A stretch of DNA of 64,000 nucleotides from Haloferax elongans ATCC BAA-1513 (lineage in GTDB: Archaea; Halobacteriota; Halobacteria; Halobacteriales; Haloferacaceae), in contig NZ_AOLK01000015.1 of assembly GCF_000336755.1 (NCBI RefSeq), forward strand, positions 204,541 through 268,540. The letters are read 5' to 3'. The notes under the pieces are model-generated. The model ran no database searches, was not told where the DNA came from, and saw only the letters and a program-made list of their open reading frames with translations. Shown here in pieces: positions 43,201 to 52,199 of the stretch; position 1 is the stretch's first letter, and each line of letters opens with the position of its first letter. The position numbers and the translations under genes were made by a program.

Positions 43201-44859
43201 ATGTCGATTACGGGTGACGGCCCCGGACTGTCGAAGGCGAAGCGTCGCCTCGGTCGCTATCTCGCGGGTGCAGCTGTGCTCATCGTCACCTACGCATTCA
43301 TCTACCAGTGGGCGGCGGGACAGTACGCCGGCGAGGACGTCACGTTCATTCAAGCACTCCACGTCGTCGTCGAGACGTTCACGACGACCGGATACGGCGA
43401 GCAGACTGGGTTCTGGGAGGACACGCCGCCGCTTCTCGCACTCTCAATCTTGATGCAACTCACCGGGGTCACCACCGTCTTTCTCACCTTGCCGCTGTTC
43501 CTCGTTCCGCTCGTGGAAGATGCGCTCCGAACCGACCCACCGACCACGTCGGACCTAACCGACCACGTTATCGTCTGTACGTTCACGCCACGGGGGGACG
43601 CGCTCGTCGACGAACTCGACGCGATGGGCATGCCCTACATCGTCCTCGAATCGGACCGTGAGTTGGCGGAGGAACTGTATTCGGATGGGTACACTGTCGC
43701 TCACGGCGACCCCGAGTCGGTCGAAGACCTCAAAGCGGTGAACGCCGAGTCCGCCTTCGCTATCGTCGCCGACGACGACGACGAGACGAACGCGAGTATC
43801 ATCCTCGCAGCGAAGCAAGTAGCCCCTGACTCGCGCGTCGTGAGCGTCATCGAAGACCCGCACGTCCGCGACTATCACCGGTTCGCCGGGGCTGACGAGG
43901 TCGTCTCGCCGCGGCGACTCCTAGGCGAGAGCCTCGCAGGAAAGGCGACGACAGCCATCTCGTCAGCCGTGGGTGACGCTATCGAAATCGGCGAGGACTT
44001 CGAAGTCGCGGAACTGCTCGTCCAGCGCGGCAGTCCCGTCGAGGGCGAGACGATTGCCGAAAGCGGTATCGGCCGCCTGACTGGTGCGAACGTCATCGGT
44101 GCGTGGTTCACCGGGGAGTTCGTCTCGCCGCCCTCTCCCGACGCCGTCATCGACGAGCACACCGTCTTGCTCGTCGTCGGCCGCGAGCGACAACTCGAAA
44201 AGCTCCACGGACTCACGCTCTCGTCCGCGCGCCGCTTCCGGCGCGGCACGGTTATCATCGCCGGCTACGGCGAAGTTGGGTCGACGGCCGCCGAGACGCT
44301 GGCAAGCGCTGGCGTCCCGCACCGCGTCGTCGACAAACAGGAGAAACCCGGCGTCGATGTCGTCGGCGACGTGACGAATCCGCAGACCTTGCTCGAAGCA
44401 GGTGTCGACGAAGCCCGAAGCGTCCTTCTCGCCCTCGACGACGACACGACAGCTATCTTCACCACGCTCGTCTCAGAGCGCGTCTCCGAGGAGACTGAGG
44501 TCATCGCGCGCGCCAACGAAACCGAGAGCATCGCGAAACTCTACCGCGCCGGAGCGGACTACGTCCTCGCGCTCTCGACGGTCGCCGGACGCATGCTCGC
44601 GTCGCGCGTCCTCGACGAGGAGGTCATCGCACCCGAATCACAAATCGAAATCGTCCGAACCAACGCGCCCGGACTCGTCGGCCGGACGCTCGCCCAGGCG
44701 GATGTCCGTGCCCGGACCAACTGTACGATTATCGCAGTCGAGCGCAACGGCGACCTGCTCACGGAACTCGGCCCCGACTTCCGCGTGCAAAAGGGCGACG
44801 ACGTGCTCGTCGCTGGTATCGACGAAGACATCTACCACTTCAACGAGCAGTTTGGGTAA
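43201..44859 (+). CDS. Potassium channel with two RCK (TrkA-N/TrkA-C) units
   Basis: 552 residues. Two membrane helices (about 18-37 and 78-105) flank a pore loop with the selectivity filter TTTGYG at 61-66. Then TrkA_N (about 117-235; HVIVCTFTPRGDALVDEL), TrkA_C, a second TrkA_N (about 345-455; VIIAGYGEVGSTAAETL, with GxGxxG) and a second TrkA_C to the end. The first TrkA_N lacks a clear GxGxxG, so only the second is likely to bind NAD(H). Adjusts K+ flux in a salt-in halophile. Confidence 0.92.
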   Translation: MSITGDGPGLSKAKRRLGRYLAGAAVLIVTYAFIYQWAAGQYAGEDVTFIQALHVVVETFTTTGYGEQTGFWEDTPPLLALSILMQLTGVTTVFLTLPLFLVPLVEDALRTDPPTTSDLTDHVIVCTFTPRGDALVDELDAMGMPYIVLESDRELAEELYSDGYTVAHGDPESVEDLKAVNAESAFAIVADDDDETNASIILAAKQVAPDSRVVSVIEDPHVRDYHRFAGADEVVSPRRLLGESLAGKATTAISSAVGDAIEIGEDFEVAELLVQRGSPVEGETIAESGIGRLTGANVIGAWFTGEFVSPPSPDAVIDEHTVLLVVGRERQLEKLHGLTLSSARRFRRGTVIIAGYGEVGSTAAETLASAGVPHRVVDKQEKPGVDVVGDVTNPQTLLEAGVDEARSVLLALDDDTTAIFTTLVSERVSEETEVIARANETESIAKLYRAGADYVLALSTVAGRMLASRVLDEEVIAPESQIEIVRTNAPGLVGRTLAQADVRARTNCTIIAVERNGDLLTELGPDFRVQKGDDVLVAGIDEDIYHFNEQFG

Positions 44860-45003
44860 GTCGCGTCAGGCGGCTCTCCACACTGGGCGGGCTCGCTTCC
44901 CTAGACCTAATAGTCCTGTTGAACTGATGTCGAGAAAACGACACCACGGCCTGTGAACTAACTATTGCACCAGACATATCTGTGAAAGACAATACATTAC
45001 GGC

Positions 45004-45708
45004 ATGACAACTCAGGTCACAGGGAGACCACTCGACGACGACGGAGAGCCGACTGACGGCCCAGCGCTCGAAATCGATCCGGACGGGCCTGCGATGGAGT
45101 TGTTTACGGAGTCACCCCACGCGCTTGCGTCGTGTCCGGGGATGCGGATGTGGTCGACGATACTGGAGTATCCCGATTCGAGCGAAGCGGCCACGCCGTC
45201 TATGCTCGTGTGGGTCGACCCAGATGCGACCGAGCTGCCACCGCACGTACACAAAAGCACTTCAGAGGTCTTTCGAGCCGTCGAAGGCGAACTGACTGTC
45301 GTCGTCGACGGCGACCCGCACCGACTGTCGCCGGGGTCGCAACTCACCGTCGAGGCGGGAGACTCACACTACTTCCGAAACGATACCGACGAGTTCGTCG
45401 CGTTCCACGTCGACGTTCCGTGGACCAGGACAATCGACACACAGTACATGTCTGGCGGGCTCGACCACGAGGGAGCGTTCGGTGCTGATGGAGCATACGG
45501 AGAGCCGGACCTGGTGCAGGGGCTATTGATGGCCGAGTACGTCGCACCCGAGACGCATATCACGGGTGCTCCGCACGTCGTTCAACGAGCACTGTGGGCA
45601 ACCATCGGTCGACTTGCACGGCTGACTGGGCGGCAAGCGATGGACGAGACGTACTTGCGCGACCAGTTCTGGGAGTCGAACGTCGAGCAGCCGGATTTCG
45701 GAGCCTGA
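45004..45708 (+). CDS. Cupin domain protein
   Basis: 234 residues. A cupin_2 barrel at about 60-145: PHVHKSTSEVFRAVEGELTV with metal-binding His/His/Glu and then LTVEAGDSHYFRNDTD with the second-motif His. The C-terminal ~80 residues are helical. Probably a small metal-binding enzyme or sensor; substrate unknown. Start ATG 45004. Confidence 0.82.
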   Translation: MTTQVTGRPLDDDGEPTDGPALEIDPDGPAMELFTESPHALASCPGMRMWSTILEYPDSSEAATPSMLVWVDPDATELPPHVHKSTSEVFRAVEGELTVVVDGDPHRLSPGSQLTVEAGDSHYFRNDTDEFVAFHVDVPWTRTIDTQYMSGGLDHEGAFGADGAYGEPDLVQGLLMAEYVAPETHITGAPHVVQRALWATIGRLARLTGRQAMDETYLRDQFWESNVEQPDFGA

Positions 45709-45790
45709 ACGACTCGCGTGAGGACCGTCCAAGACGCGACCTGTGGCTCACCGGACAGCGGTCGAAAAAGGGTCGTTGAGGAGCGTCCGA

Positions 45791-46627
45791 TTACGCGCCG
45801 ACTTCCGCGCCGACGTACAGGACGACGACGAGGAAAATCCAGACGACGTCGACGAAGTGCCAGTACATGGACGCCGTGCTTACCGAGACGTGGCGTTCGG
45901 CGGAGTACTGCCCTCGGAGTGCGCGGATGAAGACGATGCCGAGGAGGACTGCACCGAGACTCACGTGGAGCCCGTGCAGTCCGGTGAGGCCGTAGAACGC
46001 CGACCCGAAGATGCCGGAGGAGAAGGTGAACTCGGAGTGGACGATGAACTCGTAGTACTCGTAGACCTGCCCGCCGATGAACACGGTCCCGAGGAGCAGG
46101 GTCACTGCGAGGCCGAGCAGGAAGTTCTGGCGGTTACCCTTCTGGAGCGCGCCTTCCGCCCAGTGGAGCGTGAAACTCGACAGGACGAGCAGCCCGGTGT
46201 TGATGAGTACGAGCGACCCGACGAGATGCGGAAGCTCCTGTGGCGGCCACGTTCCTGCGCGGATGAAGAAGTAGTAGCCGAAGAGGGCACCGAAGGTACC
46301 GAGTTCGGACCCGAGGAAGGCGAGCATTCCCCAGCGGAGTTTGTTTTCGTCGTGTTCGCTCCGGTCGCGGTCCCAGAAGCCCTTGACGAACGCGTGATAG
46401 AGCCAGCCGACGATACCGAGGACGAAGAGCGCGATGCTGCCGCCCGCCACGCCGAGAGCAGTCGTTTGGCCGATACCCATGATGTACAGCGCTGCGCCGA
46501 CGTAGATGCCTGCGCCGCCGACTGCTGTGACGAACGGCCACCAACTCGCCTCACCGAAGCCCCGTGGCCAGTCCTCCACCGCGGGTAAGTGGTGTCCGTG
46601 GTCGTCGTGTCCTTCTTCCGAAGTCAT
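45791..46627 (-). CDS. coxC: Heme-copper terminal oxidase subunit III
   Basis: 278 residues, seven membrane helices: FVTAVGGAGIYVGAALYI, LRWGMLAFLGSELGTFGALFG, GSLVLINTGLLVLSSFTLHWA, YGLTGLHGLHVSLGAVLLG, and HVSVSTASMYWHFVDVVWIF, the family signature WHFVDVVWI. His-rich acidic N-terminus. Supports proton pumping stability of the cytochrome oxidase; the catalytic subunits are not in the window, so this is a detached subunit gene, as is usual in Haloferax. Confidence 0.93.
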   Translation of the reverse strand: MTSEEGHDDHGHHLPAVEDWPRGFGEASWWPFVTAVGGAGIYVGAALYIMGIGQTTALGVAGGSIALFVLGIVGWLYHAFVKGFWDRDRSEHDENKLRWGMLAFLGSELGTFGALFGYYFFIRAGTWPPQELPHLVGSLVLINTGLLVLSSFTLHWAEGALQKGNRQNFLLGLAVTLLLGTVFIGGQVYEYYEFIVHSEFTFSSGIFGSAFYGLTGLHGLHVSLGAVLLGIVFIRALRGQYSAERHVSVSTASMYWHFVDVVWIFLVVVLYVGAEVGA

Positions 46628-46887
46628 AAGCCACCGTTATTCTTCGGTTACTAAAAATCCTCCCAACCGCGTTCGAGGCCCGGGTGTGCGCAGTCCAGCC
46701 AGACCTGTCGGCGACCCAGCAACGTCACAGACCCATCGTCGACCCAACAGCGTCACGACTCATCGCCGACGCCGTGGCTGCCGGGGGTGAGCCAGCGGAA
46801 GAAACCGTAGTGAGTCGGAAAGCGGAGAGAACGGACCGCAGATGAACGCGTGCCCGGCTGAAACTCCTCAGTCAGCCTCAGTCGATT

Positions 46888-47964
46888 TCAGTCGGTGTTG
46901 GTGGTCGCGCGATGGAACGGCTGTTGCGAGATGACTTCGCGCATCTCGGAGAGCGTCTCGGCGCTCGTGCCGTTCAACGCGGCGACGACGGCGAACACCT
47001 CTTGGCGCGAAATCTTGACTCCCTCTCCGGTCACCGCTCGCTCGGGGTTGGCGACGAGTTCGCGGAGCGTGCCGACGGCGAGCAGGAACGGAATTCCCCA
47101 CGCGGCAAGCGTGTTGCCGTCGCGGAGCGGAACCGTCTCTAGGTAGGTCTGTGCGTCGTCGAGGAACGACTTGGCGTGGGTGGCAGTCCGGCGGACGACC
47201 GACGCGGTTTGCGCTTCGTGCTGGGGCGCGGTGACTTCCTCTTGGGGGACGCCAGCGTCTTCGAGCCACTCTGCTGGCAGGTAGACGTTGTTCTCGGAGT
47301 CGTAGTCGTCGTGGACGTCCTTCGCGATGTTGACGAGTTGGAGGAGCAACCCGAACTCCTCGGCGGTGTCGTACAGAAGCGAGTGGCGTTCGCGGTCGAT
47401 GTTCCCGCGCGTCACGAGATTCGTGATGAGGTTGCCGACGGTCCCAGCAGCGTAGTAACAGTACTCTTCGAGTTCCTCGCGCGACTGAATGCGGAGTCCG
47501 CCGGTGTGTGAGTACCGCTCGACGAACATCGCCATCCCGGAGACGAGTTCGCGAACGGGCGGCGTCACCGCCTCGCGAACATCGACCGGAAGCGCCTCGA
47601 ACGTGCGGAGCACGCGCGGGGCGTTGGCGACGACGTCCCAGTCGTCGGAACGGTCGGCTGCGGGCGGGAGGTGCGGCTCGGCGGCAACGACGAACTCGTC
47701 GATAGCGGTGTCGTCGTCGGGGTCGAGCGCGCTGTCGTAGAGTCTGAGGAGGTGTGCCTGCTCGTCCGGCGCAATCGACGACGAGTCCTCGATAGTGTCG
47801 GGGATTCGACAGAGTAGATATCCGATACAGATGTACGAGGACATCGGTTCGTCGAGAACGTCCACGGTGAGGGCGAAGGTTCGTGAGACGCCCTGGACTG
47901 CATCGTGACACCAATTGAGGTCGTCATCGGTTGCCGGTGGCCGGGCATCGGCGTGTCGAGACAT
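46888..47964 (-). CDS. Squalene/phytoene synthase family, likely squalene synthase
   Basis: 358-residue head-to-head prenyl synthase. Two Asp-rich motifs bind the diphosphates through Mg2+: DTIED at 56-60 and DVHDD at 216-220 followed by YDSENNVYLPAEW. Further signatures: YCYYAAGTVGNLITNL. The first motif (RIPDTIEDSS) is nearer to squalene synthase than to the phytoene synthase DVVDE form, so it probably joins two farnesyl diphosphates. Start ATG 47964; the upstream open frame is antisense to the acyl-CoA dehydrogenase. Confidence 0.85.
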   Translation of the reverse strand: MSRHADARPPATDDDLNWCHDAVQGVSRTFALTVDVLDEPMSSYICIGYLLCRIPDTIEDSSSIAPDEQAHLLRLYDSALDPDDDTAIDEFVVAAEPHLPPAADRSDDWDVVANAPRVLRTFEALPVDVREAVTPPVRELVSGMAMFVERYSHTGGLRIQSREELEEYCYYAAGTVGNLITNLVTRGNIDRERHSLLYDTAEEFGLLLQLVNIAKDVHDDYDSENNVYLPAEWLEDAGVPQEEVTAPQHEAQTASVVRRTATHAKSFLDDAQTYLETVPLRDGNTLAAWGIPFLLAVGTLRELVANPERAVTGEGVKISRQEVFAVVAALNGTSAETLSEMREVISQQPFHRATTNTD

Positions 47965-48067
47965 TCGAAGTGTCCCGTTATAGGGAAGGGGGGATAAAAA
48001 GTGTCGTGGGGCGGACCGTACAGGCCGTAGCAGAAAATCATAAGCATAGTCAATGAAAGAATCAGGC

Positions 48068-49210
48068 ATGGACTTTGCGCTCACTGCCGAGCAGAAGCAA
48101 ATCAAGGATATGGTCTCAGAGTTCGTCGACGAGGAAGTGAAGCCTCGTGCGGCGGAGATAGACGAGACAGACGAGTTCCCCGCGGACCTCGTCGCGGAGA
48201 TGGGCGAACTCGGACTGATGGGCATGCCGTTCCCGGAAGAGTACGGTGGTGCGGGCCTCGACTACCACTCCTACGCCATCGGTCTCGAAGAGATTTCTCG
48301 CGGCTCCGGCGGTCTCGGAACCATCGTCGCCGCGCACACGAGCCTCGCGGGCAACATGCTCTACGAGTTCGGTAACGAAGAGCAAAAACAGGAGTACCTG
48401 ACCCCTGTCAACGAGGGTACCGACATCGGCGCGTTCGCGCTCTCCGAGCCGGGCGCGGGCAGCGACGTGCCTGCGATGGAGACAACTGCGAAGAAAGACG
48501 GCGACGAGTACGTCGTCAACGGCGGTAAGCTCTGGATTTCGAACGGCTCTGTCGCCGACACCGTCATTCTGTTCGCCAAGACCGACCCCGACGCAGGTAA
48601 CAAAGGCATCTCCTCGTTCGTCGTCCGCCCGGAGGAAGACGACGGCTTCGTCGTCGAAGGCACCGAGCACAAACTCGGTGACAAAGGCTGTCCGACTGCA
48701 GAACTCAGATTCGACGACATGCGCATCCCCGAAGACCGTCTCCTCGGCGACGAGGGCGAGGGCTTCGTCCACGCGCTGAAGACGCTCAACGGCGGGCGCA
48801 TCACTATCGCCGCTCGTTCTATCGGTATCGCGCGCGCCGCGCTCGACGACGCCGTGAAGTACGCTGGCGAGCGCGAGCAGTTCGACCAGCCGATTGGCGA
48901 CTTCCAGGCAATCAAGCACAAACTCGCCGACATGGACACGAAAGTGCAGGCGGCGAAGCTCCTCATGCACAAGGCGGCCGACCTAAAGATGCGCGACGAG
49001 ACGTTCATCAAGGAGGCCGCGCAGGCGAAGCTCTACGCCAGCGAGATTAGCCGTGAAGTCGCAAACGAGGGCATCCAGATTCACGGCGGCTACGGCTACA
49101 CCAAGGACTTCGCGGCAGAGCGCTACTACCGCGACGCCAAGCTGAACGAAATCTACGAGGGCACGAGCGAAATCCTCCGCAACACCATCGGCGACTGGCT
49201 CCAGAAGTAG
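48068..49210 (+). CDS. Acyl-CoA dehydrogenase
   Basis: 380-residue FAD enzyme that introduces the alpha,beta double bond in acyl-CoA during fatty or branched-chain acid breakdown. Typical blocks: FALSEPGAGSDVPAM with the substrate/FAD loop, FDDMRIPEDRLLG, GGRITIAARSIGIARAALDDAVKYA, and HGGYGYTKDFAAERYYRDAK...EIYEGTSEILRN with the catalytic Glu. Start ATG 48068; an in-frame ATG at 48053 adds MKESG. Confidence 0.94.
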   Translation: MDFALTAEQKQIKDMVSEFVDEEVKPRAAEIDETDEFPADLVAEMGELGLMGMPFPEEYGGAGLDYHSYAIGLEEISRGSGGLGTIVAAHTSLAGNMLYEFGNEEQKQEYLTPVNEGTDIGAFALSEPGAGSDVPAMETTAKKDGDEYVVNGGKLWISNGSVADTVILFAKTDPDAGNKGISSFVVRPEEDDGFVVEGTEHKLGDKGCPTAELRFDDMRIPEDRLLGDEGEGFVHALKTLNGGRITIAARSIGIARAALDDAVKYAGEREQFDQPIGDFQAIKHKLADMDTKVQAAKLLMHKAADLKMRDETFIKEAAQAKLYASEISREVANEGIQIHGGYGYTKDFAAERYYRDAKLNEIYEGTSEILRNTIGDWLQK

Positions 49211-49228
49211 TCGTCGCCGGTCGGCGAT

Positions 49229-49561
49229 TCACTCGTTCGCTTCGGCTGGCTGTTTCTCGCCAATCTGCTGTTCGTTGGGCTGTTCCTTGCCGGATTCCAC
49301 GCGGTCGGTGAGCCACGCGTAGTACGATTCGACGCGACTCGCTCCCGCGTCGGTGAGTCCGTACACGTCGTATATCCCCTCGGTTCGCCGTTCGAGATGC
49401 CCGGCATCGACGAGCGCCTGGAGCGTCCCGTAGAACGATTGCGGGTCGATTCGGACATCGTAGTAGCGCTCCAACCGCGTCTTGAGCTTCTGGCCTCTGA
49501 GTTCCCCCGCGTCGTAGAGAATCGCACAGAGGTCACGGCGACGGCCGCTCTGAAACCACAT
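49229..49561 (-). CDS. PadR-type winged-helix regulator
   Basis: 110 residues: GRRRDLCAILYDAGELRGQ, ERYYDVRIDPQSFYGTLQALVDAGHLERRTEG, YDVYGLTDAG. PadR-like wHTH with a short C-terminal acidic/Gln-rich tail in place of the dimerising coiled coil. Start ATG 49561. Its target may be a neighbour such as the acyl-CoA dehydrogenase (convergent), but nothing in the sequence proves it. Confidence 0.78.
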   Translation of the reverse strand: MWFQSGRRRDLCAILYDAGELRGQKLKTRLERYYDVRIDPQSFYGTLQALVDAGHLERRTEGIYDVYGLTDAGASRVESYYAWLTDRVESGKEQPNEQQIGEKQPAEANE

Positions 49562-49684
49562 ACTCGCTCCTCGAAGGAGAGACACACGTCACTTTCGTTC
49601 CAAACCACACGGCTCGTCGGGCTTCGATACGCCGCCCCCGAGAGAACCGGTACTTTAGACACCACCCGCTTCCTAGCGAGGGAC

Positions 49685-49960
49685 ATGAGCGAACAGGAGG
49701 CTACGGCAAACGGCATCTCCGCGCGGTACTACGTCACCGACTCCGAACGCGTCCTCGAATTCGACCGCGACGGGCGAACCGCCGCGATTGCACAAAACAT
49801 CGACGGCTACGCCATGCTCAAAGTGCGGCCGACCGTCGATGGCGACGAATTAGAACGGTACTACGGATTCGACATGGCGCTCGACCACGCCGCGGAACTC
49901 CTCGGTACCTCTCCACACGACCTCCCGGTACCTGAGGACGCCGCCGACATGGGAATGTAA
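49685..49960 (+). CDS. Small conserved haloarchaeal protein (DUF7111-like)
   Basis: 91 residues: ISARYYVTDSERVLEFDRDG, RTAAIAQNIDGYAMLKVRP, ELERYYGFDMALDHAAELLG and a PVPEDAADMGM tail. Compact alpha/beta, soluble, acidic. Function unknown. Start ATG 49685. Convergent with pssA. Confidence 0.75.
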   Translation: MSEQEATANGISARYYVTDSERVLEFDRDGRTAAIAQNIDGYAMLKVRPTVDGDELERYYGFDMALDHAAELLGTSPHDLPVPEDAADMGM

Positions 49961-49981
49961 TCAGGTCGCCAGCGACCCACT

Positions 49982-50653
49982 TCAGCCCCAGTAAAACCGC
50001 GGCCCCAAGAACAGATATCCGAGCGCCAAGAACAACAACCCGAACGCGAACCCTTCTCCCAGCCGTCCCGTGAGAACGATTGCGAGCCCCTGCACGATAC
50101 CCATCACGAGGGCGTCCTGCGCGTGCAGGTCAGGGTACACCACGTCGGAGAGCATGAGCGCGGCCATGACCGCCGAGAGTGCGACGAGCAACATCGGGTC
50201 GACGAAGCCGACGAGAACGCCGGCAGAGAGGATGGTCGCTGCGAGCGTCGTCGGCACGCCCACCGTCTCGTCACTGCCACTGTCGTAGGCCGTGTAGAGT
50301 GCCAGCCGAATCACCGCGGCCGCGACGAACAGCGCGGCGATGGCGACTCCGGCGACGACGCGGAGGCGGTCGAATCCCCACATCTCGCGCACGACGGAGA
50401 CGACGAGCAGTGCCGGAGCGACGCCGAAGGAGGCCACGTCGGCGAGCGAGTCGAGATACGGACCCGCGTCGGTTCCCCCGTATCGTCGGGCAACGACCCC
50501 GTCGAGACCGTCGGCCATCGCGGCCAAGAGGATGGCCTTGGCGGCGAGCCGGACGTCCACGGCAGTCAACACCGCCGCGACGAACCCGAGTGCCGCGTTG
50601 CCGGCGGTGACCACGTCGGCAGCACCCAACCGGCCGACGAATCGGGGTTTCAT
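49982..50653 (-). CDS. pssA: Archaetidylserine synthase of the protein-sorting system
   Basis: 223 residues, about seven membrane helices, CDP-alcohol phosphotransferase signature DGLDGVVARRYG...DSLAD (D48, D51, D68, D72). Corresponds to haloarchaeal PssA, which makes archaetidylserine for the PssA/PssD route to archaetidylethanolamine needed for lipid anchoring of archaeosortase (PGF-CTERM) substrates. It links to the PGF-CTERM protein BtuF in this window. Start ATG 50653; longer frames upstream are Arg-rich and unsupported. Confidence 0.87.
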   Translation of the reverse strand: MKPRFVGRLGAADVVTAGNAALGFVAAVLTAVDVRLAAKAILLAAMADGLDGVVARRYGGTDAGPYLDSLADVASFGVAPALLVVSVVREMWGFDRLRVVAGVAIAALFVAAAVIRLALYTAYDSGSDETVGVPTTLAATILSAGVLVGFVDPMLLVALSAVMAALMLSDVVYPDLHAQDALVMGIVQGLAIVLTGRLGEGFAFGLLFLALGYLFLGPRFYWG

Positions 50654-50785
50654 ACCGTTGCGATTGCGGACCGGGCCTTTCCCTTTTACGTTCCTCTCGT
50701 GGCTGCGCCCGATTTTGCTTTCCTCGCCGCGTCGTTCGCGAGCCGAACCATGCGACATTTATCCGTCGCGTCCCGAGGTTCGGCC

Positions 50786-51232
50786 ATGCCAGACGAAGGG
50801 TCTTCGAGCGGGTTGCGGACGCGACGCGGGTTTCTCGCTGCGGTCGGCGCGGCAACGACGACCAGCCTCGCCGGGTGCGCGACGTCGCTGGCGTCTGACG
50901 GCGACTTCGACGTCGGAATGACCGCCGTCGCGTTCGACCCGCCGACGGTGACCATCGAAGTCGGCGACGAAGTCGTGTGGCGAAACACGAGTTCGCGCGG
51001 CCACACGGTCACCGCCTACGAGGCCGTCCTTCCCGACGGGGCCGACTTCTTCGCCAGTGGTGGCTTCGAGGACGAGGAGACGGCGCGCACGGCGTACTCG
51101 AACTCGCTCGGCGGCCTCATCGACAGCGGTGACGAGTACACCTACACCTTCGACGTCCCCGGCGAGTACGAGTATCTCTGTATCCCGCACGAACAAGCCG
51201 GGATGGTCGGGACTGTCGTCGTCGAAGAGTAG
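50786..51232 (+). CDS. Halocyanin-type copper lipoprotein
   Basis: 148 residues. Tat signal RTRRGFLAAVG followed by lipobox LAGC, then a cupredoxin domain beginning FDVGMTAVAFDPPTVTIEVGD with copper ligands His (SRGHTVTAY) and C-x4-H-x4-M (LCIPHEQAGM). Shorter linker than the halocyanin at 16.4 kb. Start ATG 50786; an in-frame ATG at 50750 is possible. Membrane-anchored extracellular electron carrier. Confidence 0.9.
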   Translation: MPDEGSSSGLRTRRGFLAAVGAATTTSLAGCATSLASDGDFDVGMTAVAFDPPTVTIEVGDEVVWRNTSSRGHTVTAYEAVLPDGADFFASGGFEDEETARTAYSNSLGGLIDSGDEYTYTFDVPGEYEYLCIPHEQAGMVGTVVVEE

Positions 51233-51319
51233 CCGTCCGAGCGTTCTGCCTGTTTTTCTCCGGTCGCGCCGCTCTCTGGCGACGAGCGGCCTGAAAAAGT
51301 CGAAATTGAGTCGCGCTGC

Positions 51320-51964
51320 TTACTCTTCGTCGACGGCGATGTCTTCTTCGTCGACGCTGACAGCGGCTTCCTCTTCGGCCTCGACCTCTTCGGGGTGGGC
51401 TTCGAGGGAGGTCTTCTTGACCTCGACGCGGCGCAGCGGGTAAATCTGCTTTGCCTCGCTGTAGATAGCCGACGAGAGACGGCCACCGGTGACGCCGTCG
51501 ATGAGGTCGTCGAAGGTGCGCTCGGTGATGGCCTCGCGCGTGAGCTTCGTCATGATGCGACGAATCTCGTGTTCCTGACTGCGGTCTGCCTTCTTCGTCG
51601 TGAAGGCGACAGGCTGGACCTGCACGCGGTAGTCGTCCTTCGTCAGGGCCGTGACGTTGGCCTCGATTTTCGAGGCACCACGGCGGACGAGACTACGGAG
51701 GTAGTCTCGGGTGAGTTCCTGCTGTGTGAACTCGGTGTAGGCAGCGTCGCTGCCGACGTCGGTCACCTGGAAGGTGAGCTTGACGTTGTTCGCACCCTGG
51801 TCGTTGTTGAGTTCGCCGAGGGTGACTTCGACGGTGCGTCCGTAGACCTTCTCGGGTTCGTCGGCCATCGTCTCGCCGAGTTCCTTACGGTCGAAATTCT
51901 CGGGAGCGATGACGGTGTACCATCGCTTTCCGCGCTTCTGCTTGGAGACTGATCGTTCACTCAT
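51320..51964 (-). CDS. rps3ae: 30S ribosomal protein S3Ae (eS1)
   Basis: 214-residue archaeal/eukaryotic small-subunit protein. KRGKRWYTVIAPENFDRKELGETM, GRTVEVTLGELNND, LTRDYLRSLVRRGASKIEAN and IRRIMTKLTREAI are family hallmarks; an acidic tail (EEVEAEEEAAVSVDEED) is the halophilic adaptation. Start ATG 51964 lies inside the 3' end of pcc1 (8-base overlap). Confidence 0.97.
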   Translation of the reverse strand: MSERSVSKQKRGKRWYTVIAPENFDRKELGETMADEPEKVYGRTVEVTLGELNNDQGANNVKLTFQVTDVGSDAAYTEFTQQELTRDYLRSLVRRGASKIEANVTALTKDDYRVQVQPVAFTTKKADRSQEHEIRRIMTKLTREAITERTFDDLIDGVTGGRLSSAIYSEAKQIYPLRRVEVKKTSLEAHPEEVEAEEEAAVSVDEEDIAVDEE

Positions 51965-52199
51965 GGTTAGTGTCTGTGTGCGTTCGTGTAGCGTCGATAA
52001 CGGTCTCTGCGACCGTTACGTTGACGACGTAATCGTCGACCGTGGACTGGAGTCCGCCGGTCGAGTCGCGTTCGATTGTCGTGACGAGTTCGTCCCCTTC
52101 GACTGTCGTGTGCATCGAATCCGTGTTGTCCGGGTCGAGCGCAGCTGCGATGACCGCAGGGTCGTCGTGGCTGGTCCGTAGGGTCGCACGCCGGGTCAT
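51957..52199 (-). CDS. pcc1: KEOPS complex subunit Pcc1
   Basis: 80-residue Pcc1, the dimerisation platform of KEOPS, which with Kae1/Bud32 makes threonylcarbamoyl-adenosine (t6A) at tRNA position 37. ATLRTSHDDPAVIAAALDPDN is followed by DSMHTTVEGDELVTTIERDS and STVDDYVVNVTVAETV. Overlaps recJ-like upstream (ATGA, 4 bases) and S3Ae downstream (8 bases), so it belongs to the rps15-recJ-pcc1-rps3ae operon. Confidence 0.93.
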   Translation of the reverse strand: MTRRATLRTSHDDPAVIAAALDPDNTDSMHTTVEGDELVTTIERDSTGGLQSTVDDYVVNVTVAETVIDATRTHTDTNHE

